Source: Thermobifida halotolerans
Lineage (GTDB): Bacteria > Actinomycetota > Actinomycetes > Streptosporangiales > Streptosporangiaceae
NCBI RefSeq assembly: GCF_003574835.2
Contig: NZ_CP063196.1
Coordinates: 5,084,001 to 5,148,000 of the forward strand
Reading direction: 5' to 3'
Length of the DNA stretch: 64,000 nucleotides
A model generated the notes under the pieces. The model worked only from the letters and a program-made list of their open reading frames with translations, was not told the origin of the DNA and did not search any database. Positions 28,401 through 37,400 of the stretch are shown here, in pieces; the first letter of the stretch is position 1; each line of letters starts with the position of its first letter. The translations under genes were made by a program, and so were the position numbers.

Positions 28401-31400
28401 GTGTTGCCGCTGCCGGGGCGGATGGCTGGGCGTTGGTAGGCGGCGTGGATGACGAAGTGGGTGTTGCGGGGGAGCAGGATCTCGCGTTCCTCGTCCTGGT
28501 ACTCCGCGCCGTCCCTGACTGCCATGACATTGAACGCCGGGTGCCCCTGGGGGATGCGGAGCATGAGGTAGGCGTCGTAGTTGAGGGGGGAGTGGGTGCC
28601 CAGGGAGGTGGAGGAGTAGCTGAGCTCGTTGTGGACGGTGCCGACCAGGTCGCGCATGGAGAGCGGGTCGTTGAGGTCGGCGCCCAGGCCCGCGATGTAG
28701 TTGGTGCTCACTCCCCGGTGGACGAGGACGGGCGCGGGCAGGTGCGAGTGGGTGAAGAGGCTGTCGAGCTCCGTCACGAGGTCGAGGAATTCCTCCTCGC
28801 TGCGGTCGGGGTCGTCCACCCGTCCGTGGCGCAGGCCGGACTTGAGGAAGTCGTAGCCCTCGTCGGTGTAGTCGTGGACCGAGGCGGCCTGGTCCTCGGT
28901 CAGGTCGGGCACCGGCAGGTAGTGGGCGGCCCAGGCGACGGCCTGGTCGTCGTCGTGGAAGCGGAGGGCGTGCGGCATGCCGGTGCCGCCGGGTTCGTCC
29001 GAGTGGCCGGGCCATTGCGGGGCCGGGGGGAGGAGGTCGCGGATGTCGCCGTACCGTTCGCCGCCGTGCTGGCCCGCTGCCTCGCCGCCGCTGCGGGAGC
29101 CGTCGTCCGTCTCCGCGTCGGTGTCGGGACCGCCGTGGGGGGCGAGGTGGGCGAGGGCGTTGTCGAGGGCCCCGGTGTTCTGCCACCGCTGCCACTGGGC
29201 GCGCATGATGTCGGCCATCTGCTCGGGGGAGAGGGAGGCGCTGCTGTAGCGGGCGACGACCTCGGGCAGGGGCAGGCCGGTGACGTGGTGGTTGTGGTAG
29301 GCGATGAACAGCGGGAGGACGGAGCGTTCGTTGAGGAAGGGCAGGCGGTGGTGGGAGAGTTCCTCGGCGATGGTGTCGCGGATGTCCTCGGGCAGGTCGG
29401 AGGGGAGCAGCGGACGGCTGTCGGCCTCGGCTTCGGGACTGCCCGTGTCCGCGCGGGGAGACCCGGCCGGGTTCCGGTCGGTCACGGAGGAGTCGCTGGA
29501 CGTGTCCATGGGGTCGGGGCTGTCGCCGGGATCGTCCGCGCCCGCGTGCACGGGGCCGCCCGTGTTCCAGTCGACGTGGAGCATGTTGACCTGGACGGTG
29601 GGGTTCTGCTGCCACTGGGCGAGGGCGGCGTCGGCGGCTGCCTGGACCTCCGGGGCGGGAGCGGTGTGGGTGGGGGCCGGTGTCGGGGTCTGCTGGCTGG
29701 TGTGGGTCTCGCCGGGGGCGGGTGGTGTGGTGTCGGTGGGGGGTTGGGGGGGGCGGTGGGGGGTGCCGTCGGGGTTCCAGGTTCCTCCGTGGTCGGTGAA
29801 GGTTTGGCGGGCCTGGGCCAGGTCGGTGAGGGCGCGGTCGAGTTCGCGGGTGGCGCGGGTGAACTCTTCCTGGGCGGTGAGGGTGGCGGTGCGGTTGCCG
29901 CGTGCGGCGTCCAGGTGGGCGGCGGCGAGGTCGAGTTCGGCGTTGGCGGCGTCGACCCTGAGTTGGGCGGCCTCCACCTTTCCGCCGAGGTGGTACGGGT
30001 CGGTGTCCGCGAGCGCGAAGTTGGTGCGGGCGTCTTCGAGGTCGGTCTCGAAGCGGACCACGTCGGTCTGGGCGCGGGCCACCCGCACCCGCGCCTCGTC
30101 GGCCGCCGGGCCGCTCGGCTCGGAGCGGGAAGCGGGCTCGGTGGTGTCAGGTCGGGGAGCGGGGGCGGCGCCGTTCCAGGTGACGGGAGGCGTGAGCGCC
30201 ATGAAGACCTGCGGTCCGCCGTCCCGCCTCGCGACGAGGGCGAGGAAGTCCCGGCTCGCCCGGAGGGCCTCGTCCTGGAGTAGGTCGGCGAGGCGGTTCA
30301 GGCCGGGGGCCTCGTCGGGGAAGGGAAAGGCGTCGGTGTCCGCCCGTTGGGCGAGGTCCCGGAGGAGAGACGCGTCCTCGGTGGCCCGGAGCGCCCGCCG
30401 GTGGGCGTCGTGGAGGGCGGGGCTGTCGTCGGGGCCGGGAGCCTGGGTCCGGAAGGGGTGGTTGGGGCCGAGGGCCGCGGGACGCAGACCGAGGGTGCGG
30501 GCGAGTCCCAGCGCGCGGGAGCGGTAGTCGTCGATGGTCTGGAGGGCCTCGTCGTCCGGGTTGTCCTCGGAGAGCAGGGGTTCGGCGCGCTGCCGGACGT
30601 CGGCCAGCGCCGCGGCCACGTAGTTCCGGAACTCCCGGTCGGCCCTGTCGCGGAACCAGCCGGCGAGGTCGTTCAGGCCGGGGGTCTCGTCGGGGTAGAG
30701 GAAAGAGGGGTCGGTGTTCGCCCGTTGGGTGAGGATTTCGAGGGAGGCAGCCTGGGCGTTGAGTTCCTCCGCCCGCCGGTGGGCGTCGTGGAGGGCGGGG
30801 CTGTCGTCGGGCCGGGGGGTCAGAACCCGGAGCGGGTGGCTGTCGGGGAGCCTCGCGAGGCGCAGGCCGAGGGCGCGGGCGAGGCCCACCGCGCGGTAGC
30901 GGTAGTGGTCGATGGTCTGGAGGGCCTCGTCGTCCGGGTTGTCCTCGGAGAGCAGGGGTTCGGCGCGCTGCCGGGCGTCGGCCAGCGCCGCGGCCACGTA
31001 GTTCCGGAACTCCCGGATGCTCTCGCCGCGGAGCCGTCCGGCGAGGTGCTCCAGGCCGGGGGTCTCGTCGGGGGAGAGAAAAGAGGGGTCGGTGCTCGCC
31101 TCGCGGACGAGGGCTTCGAGGGAAGAGGCCCGGGTATCGAGCCGGGACAATCGCAGGTAGGCGTCGAGAACGGCGGGGGCGTCGCCGGGGAGGGGGCCCA
31201 AACCCTGGAACCGGTCGTTGTCGGTGAGGCGCTCGAAGTCCAGGTTGAAGGCGAGGGCGAGCGACTCCGCGCTTCTGCCGTAGTCGTCGATGGTCTGGAG
31301 GGCCTCGTCGTCCGGGTTGTCCTCGGAGAGCAGGGGTTCGGCGCGCTGCCGGGCGTCGGCCAGCGCCGCGGCCGCGTAGGCCCGGACCGCCCGTTCGGCC

Positions 31401-34400
31401 TCGGCGGTGGAGCGGGCGGCGAGGTCGTTCAGGGCGGCGACTTCGTCGGGGTCGAGGAAGGACACGGTGTCCGCGGTGTCGGCGAGGGCCTGGAGGAGAG
31501 CGGCCTGCCGGTCGGCGGTCGACGCCTGCTGGTACCTGGTGGTGAGGAGCGGATGCAGAGGGCGGAATATCCGCGCCCGCGTTGTGAACGAAATGTCCTC
31601 GCGGGGAGCCAGATCGAGGAACCCGGCCAGGACGAGGGCCAGATCGCGGTAGTCGGCCTCGGCCTGGTGGGCCTCGTCCCGGAGTCGGGCGACCGTCTGC
31701 CGGTGCCGGTCGAGGTCGGCCCGGTCGCTTCCGGAGTCTCGGGCGGCTTCGTGGTTGTCGATGGCCTCGCGCCAGGCCGCGCTTTCGGTGGCGGCGCGTT
31801 CGCGGGCTTCGGCCAGCGCCGTGGCGAGGCCGGTGCGGAAGGCACGGTCGGCTTCCTCCCAGAGGCGGTCGGCCTCGTTGCGGAGACGGTTGGCCTCGTC
31901 GCGGAGCCAGGCGGCCTCGTGGGGAAAACCGGTGGTGGCCGCGTTGGCGGCCCACAGTGCGTACTCGGCGGCGCTGTCGCGGAGCCGGGCGGAGTCGGAG
32001 AACGTGTTGACGATCCGGAAGCGCTGCTTCTCCGGGAGAGCCCGGAGTCCGGAGGGCACTCTCCGCTCGTCGGAGGTGGTGGGGGAGACGACTCCCAGGG
32101 CCTGGGCCTGTTCGCGGGCGAGACGCTGGTACAGGTCGGTGAGGGTGTCGAGCTGTGCGGCCAGGTCGGCGCGCTGGTCGTGATCGGTGGGGGCGAGTTC
32201 GTCGATCTGTCGACGGAGGTGGTCGATGGCGTGGCGGGTACGGGCCAGGTGGCGGCCGCGCCGCTCCACGGCCACCGGCTCGGGTGAGCGCTCGCCGAAG
32301 CCGTCCTCGTCGGGGCGGTATTCGGGGGCGGGATCGGAGTCTGGGGCGGGGTCGGGATCAAGGTCGGTGTCGGTGAGGAACGCTTCGGCGGCGTCGGGGG
32401 TGACCAGCGGAGCGAGGACGTAGTGCACCAGCCGGGTGTAGGCGTCGGTGATGAGCTCGTTCAGGTTGGACCTTCCTCCGAGGAACTCGAGGTTGGCCCG
32501 CGCCACGTCGGTGTTCCAGGAGTTGAGGTCGTCCCAGGAGGGGGTGTCTCCCAGATCGAACAGCCGTCCCTGCCAGTACTCGAGCTGCTGCTCCAGGTTC
32601 TGCCCCACCGCGGTCTCGGCGCGGTGGAGGTCGCGCAGCCGGTTGGCGGTCTCGGCGCTGGACAGGTCGGTGGTGACGCCCAGGACCCGGGCCAGTTCGG
32701 TGGCGGACTCCCTGCCCCGTTCGCTGGCCTCCCTGACCTGGGTGGTCAGGTTCTCGTACTCCGTCAGTCCCTGTTGTGCCTGGGCGAGGTGGAATTCGGC
32801 GTCCCTGGTCGCGGTCTCGACACGGTTGCGCAGATCGGTGAGCTGCTGGTCGCGGTCGGCCCCGTCGTCGGGAGCGGGTGTGGTGTCGTACTGGAGTTGC
32901 AGGGCCCGTCTGCGGGCTCGGTGGTAGTTGGCGCGGGCACGCTGGGCGCGCGCCTGGTCGCGCAGTCGGGTGTAGTCGCTCTCCAGGTCCCGGACGGTCT
33001 GGAGCAGACCGCTGCGGGCGGCGGTGTCGCTCGTCCGGGCGAGTTCCGCCTGGGCGCTGACGAGGGAGGCGAGAATCCTGTTGGCCTCGCTCTCGTACTC
33101 GCGGGCCTCGTTGCGGAGTTCGGTGGCCTGGCGCTGGGCGTCCTCGATGAGGGCGGAGTAGTCGGGAGTGGGGGCGACCCGACCGGGGTAGGGCGGCGGG
33201 GCGGTGACGTCGGGGGCGCTGCCGAGGTCGGCGAGTTCCTCCTCGTGGGCTTCGCGCAGGCGTTGCTGTTCTTCGTAGTGGGCGTGGTGGTCCTGCGAGT
33301 TCCGAAGCGTCTCGTCGGCCCGTCGGCGCAGGTTGAGGAGGTCGGTGACGGTGGACGAGAGCTCCTCCGAGCGGTTGCCGACGTTCTGGACGAGTTCGCT
33401 GATCTCCGTGTGTGCCTGCTCCAGGTCCTGGTGGGCGAGGTCGCGGCTCGCCTGGAGGATGGTTGTGTCGGTGCGGGTGGATTCGGCGGCCTGGAACTGG
33501 GCGTCCAGCGCGTACCAGGTGCGGGCGTGTCCGGCGGCGTTCAGGTAGGCGTCCCGCATCGCGGACGCCGGGGGCGCCAGGTCGGGGTCGCCCTCGGCCA
33601 GTAGCGGGTCGGTGTATCTCAACAGGTCGGCCAGTTGCCGGGCGCGGTCGTGGTAGTCGTGCAGCAGGGCGTGACCGCTGTCGGGGGATTCCGGGTTGCC
33701 ACGGAACTCGCTCACCGCGTCTGAGATGAGGTTCCGGCGGTCCTCGGGAGTGGCCGTGTCCGGCAGGCGGTCGAGGACAAAACGCCCGTAGTCGCGCAGC
33801 ATCCCCGCACTCAACTGCCAGGCGCGGGCCTCAACGGGGGGGAGGTCGTCCGGACACTCCCGCTCGATGAGGGCGTCGACATCGGACAGGATCTGGTCGG
33901 TGTCCGGTCGGCCGGGGGAGGCGAGAGCCGTGTGGATGAGGTTGGCCGCGTCCTCGAAGACCTGGAAGGCCGGATGCAGCAGACTCCGCGACTCCGTGGA
34001 GGAGGCCGTGTCCGAAGCGGCTACGGGGATGTTGTCGTCGTTGCTGTCGGAGTCGCTGGGGGCGAAGTCGCTGTCAGGGCTGCTGGGGACGAAGTCGTTG
34101 TCGGTGGGCGGGGGGAGGCTGTCGGAGTCGCTGGGGACGGAGTCGCTGTCGGGGACGTTGGGGACGGAGCCGTCGTCGGTGGGCGGGGGGAGGCTGCCGG
34201 AGTCGTTCTGGAGGGCGGTGTCGAGGTGGCCGTCGCCTGTGGGGCCGCTGTCGGGAACGGTGGCGGCGTTCTCCGGCGCCTCGGAGGAGGACTGGGTCCG
34301 GGGAATGTCGACGGGAACGGCGGGGGGCTGCGCGGGGGTGTCCGTGGCGGCCTGCGGCTCGTTGGAAGGAGGTGCGGGAGGAGCGGTGTCGGGCGCGGGA

Positions 34401-37400
34401 GCATGCCGACGCGGGAGGACCAGGTCCCTGAGCCGGCGTCCGGCTCTCCTCAGGTTCGCGCGGACCGGGAAGGCCGTGAGCTGGACTGGCTCGGTGGGGC
34501 CGCCAAGCATCCACTGCTTCTGGGCGAGCACGATTTCCTGGTACCGGTCCAGGGCGTTGCCGGCCCGGTCACGGGCGTCGGCGAGCTCCTGTTCCAGCCG
34601 GGCGGCGTCCGGGGAGTGGTCCGCTTTGGTGAGCGCGTTCTCCAGTCGGGTGGCGTCCTTGAGGCTGTCGGCCCCGTCGTTGAGCCGGTCCAGGGCGAGA
34701 TCGGTGAGGAAGCGGAGCGTGTCCCAGGATCGGAAGACGTTGGGCGGCGCCGGGGTGTCGCTGTTCTGGTCGCCCCGGTCGTCGGGGTGTGCCGGGATGT
34801 CGGCCTGGGACTCCGCGTCGGGATTCCGGCCTTCTCCGGTGGAGACGGTCCCGGACGGAGGGGGGCTGTTGTGGCCACTCCGGTCGTCGGCGCGTGCTGG
34901 GGCGTCGGGCGTGGACACCGTGGCGGGAGGAGTGCTACCAGCATCCGGGGTGAGGGCCATCCGGAACACGTCCGAGTAGCCACCGTCGCCCGTCGACTCG
35001 GTCGGAGGGACGGCCGTGTCGCCGAGCGTGCTTCCCGGAACGCTCGACGGGGTCGGGGAGACAGCCGAGACGTCAGCGGACGTGGACGCGTCGGAGGACG
35101 ACGGTCGGGTGTTCTCCGGGGTGAGCGGTGTCTGTCCGCCGGAGGAGTCGGAGTCCTGGGGGGAGGCCGACCGGGAGTCATGGGACGGGTCCGTCTCGGC
35201 TCTGGTGGGCTTCGCGGAAGATCCCGTCGGGGTAGCTGTCCGGTCGCGGCGGCCCGCCCCCGGGTCCCGATCGCCCGCCGCCTGGTCCGTGGGCTGGACG
35301 GTGGAGGGCCCGGCGGGTGGCGCGGGAAGGTGTTCGGCCGTGGTCGGCGCTTCGGAGGTCCGGGCCACCGGGCCGGTCGGGGACCCTGCCTGCGGTGCGG
35401 TGCCAGAACGCGGACTGCCCGCGCCGTCCACCGGGGCCGTGGTCTCCACGGAGGAGGGGGCGGGGCGCGGACCGGGAACGCCGTCCGTCCGGCCGGGGGA
35501 ACCGGGAGCGTCCGCGGCCGGGCCGGGGGTCCCGTCGCTGAGGCGGGGAGTGGCGTCAGCGTGGATGCCGGTGGAGGGAGGTCCGCTTCTGCCGGTGCTG
35601 TCCCCGAGAGTGTCGGGGGCGCTGGACGGGTCTCCGGAGACGGCCTCCGGGGTGCTTCCGTCGACGGTGTCCGTTGCGGTGTGTTCGGGGTGGGATTCCG
35701 AGGAGCGGTGGATCGACGTGTCGTCTCCGGACCTTCCGGAAGCCGAACCATCCGGGGAGGTCTGGGGCGGGAGGGACGTCTCTGTGGGTGCGGGGTTCTG
35801 TTGGGAGGTCGCGGTGGAGGGGTGCGGGCCCCGGGAGACGCCTTCCTGCCCGTCTTCCGATTCGACACGGACCGGCGGGGTGTCGGTGGGGGACTGGCCA
35901 CTCTGGGAGGAGAGGGTCTGCGAGGGCCGTCCGGTCGACGGGGTCGTCCGGGGGTCGGTGGTGGGGGTGTCGGTGGAGCGGTTCTGCGGTTGTGCGCCTG
36001 CGGTGGTCTGGTGGTTTCCGTTGTTGGTGGGGGCGGGCTGCGGGGTGGTGCCGGGGGGTGTGGTGGTGCCGGGGAGGGGGGAGGTGGCGCCGGGAACCAG
36101 GGAGGTGCCGTTGTCCTGTGCGGAGTCCGGGGTGATGTCGTGCAGGGCGAAGGCGGTGAGGGGCGGGGGGGTGGGGATGGTGAGGCCTGCGAGGGGACCG
36201 TGGCCGTTGGACTGGGCGGTGCGGAGGGAGTTGATGAACTCTTCGGCGGCCGATCTGTTTCGGGCTGGGTCGTGCGTTTCGCCGTCGTGGGACTCCTGAG
36301 AGTCCGGGGTGTTGTCCTGGGAGGTGTCGCGGGCCGGTCTGTCGTTCCCGGTGGTGTTCTTGGGGTCGGTGTTTCCGGAGCTGTCGGGGGTGGTGGTCCG
36401 GATGTCGGGCGGGGTGACGGTGAGGTCGGGGGTGTGTGAGCCGTCGGAGGCCGTCCGGGACGGAGCGGGGGACGGAGGAGGCGTGGAGCGGTTCTGGTCG
36501 TCGTTGGAGCCGCCGTGGTTCTGGTCGGGGTCGCTTTTTTCGGTGGGGGTGTTGGGTGGGGGTGGGAGGGTGATGTCTCCCATGTTTTTGAGGGTGTCGA
36601 TGGTTGTGAGGCCGCCGAGGGTGGCGAGGTTTTGCAGGGCTGCGGTGGAGGCTCCGGCGACGGCGGACATGCCGGAGGCTTCCCAGCCTTTGTCGGTGAA
36701 GAGGAGGTTGGTGAGTCCTTCGCCGACGTAGCCCTCGATGGCGCCGGTGCCGGCGGCGAGTCCGGCGTCGCGGAAGCGGTGGGCCCAGGTGGTGCCGTAG
36801 GTGTCGAGGGTGGTGGTGAGGGCGTCGGGGATGTTGTGGGAGAGGTGGTTGCGGAGGCCGGGGGGCAGGTTGGTGGTGGTGAGGGCGTCGTCGAGGCTGG
36901 TGCGGAGGTGGGGGGTGCCCCAGTTCTTGGTGAAGGTGTGGGCGTAGGTGTCGCCGATGGTGCGGGCCTGGTGGGCGCCGAGGGTGGTGCCGAGGTGTTT
37001 TTCGAAGAGGTTGGCGAGGTCGTCGCGGAACTGTTGGGCGGTTTTGGGGTTGAGCCAGCCGGTGTCGTTGCGCCAGGGGGCGAGGAGTTCGTTGCTGTTG
37101 TTGCTCAGGAGGGTGGACAGGTCCTGGTGGAAGTCGGGGCCGAGGTCGGGGTCGCCGTCGGGTGTGGGTGTGGTGTCGGGTGTGGGTGTGGGGTTGGGGA
37201 CGGTGTCGGGGGTGGGGTTGGTGGTGGGGGTGGGGTCGGGTCGGTAGGGCGGGGGTGGGTCGGTGATGTCTTTGTAGGCGGGGGGTGGGTCGAGTTTGGG
37301 GAGGTTGTTGAGGTTCTTGGTGAGGATGCCGGTGAGTTCTTTGCTGATGAAGGCGTCGATGCCGGTGGTGAGGGCGGCGGAGATGAGGCCTTCGATGAGG

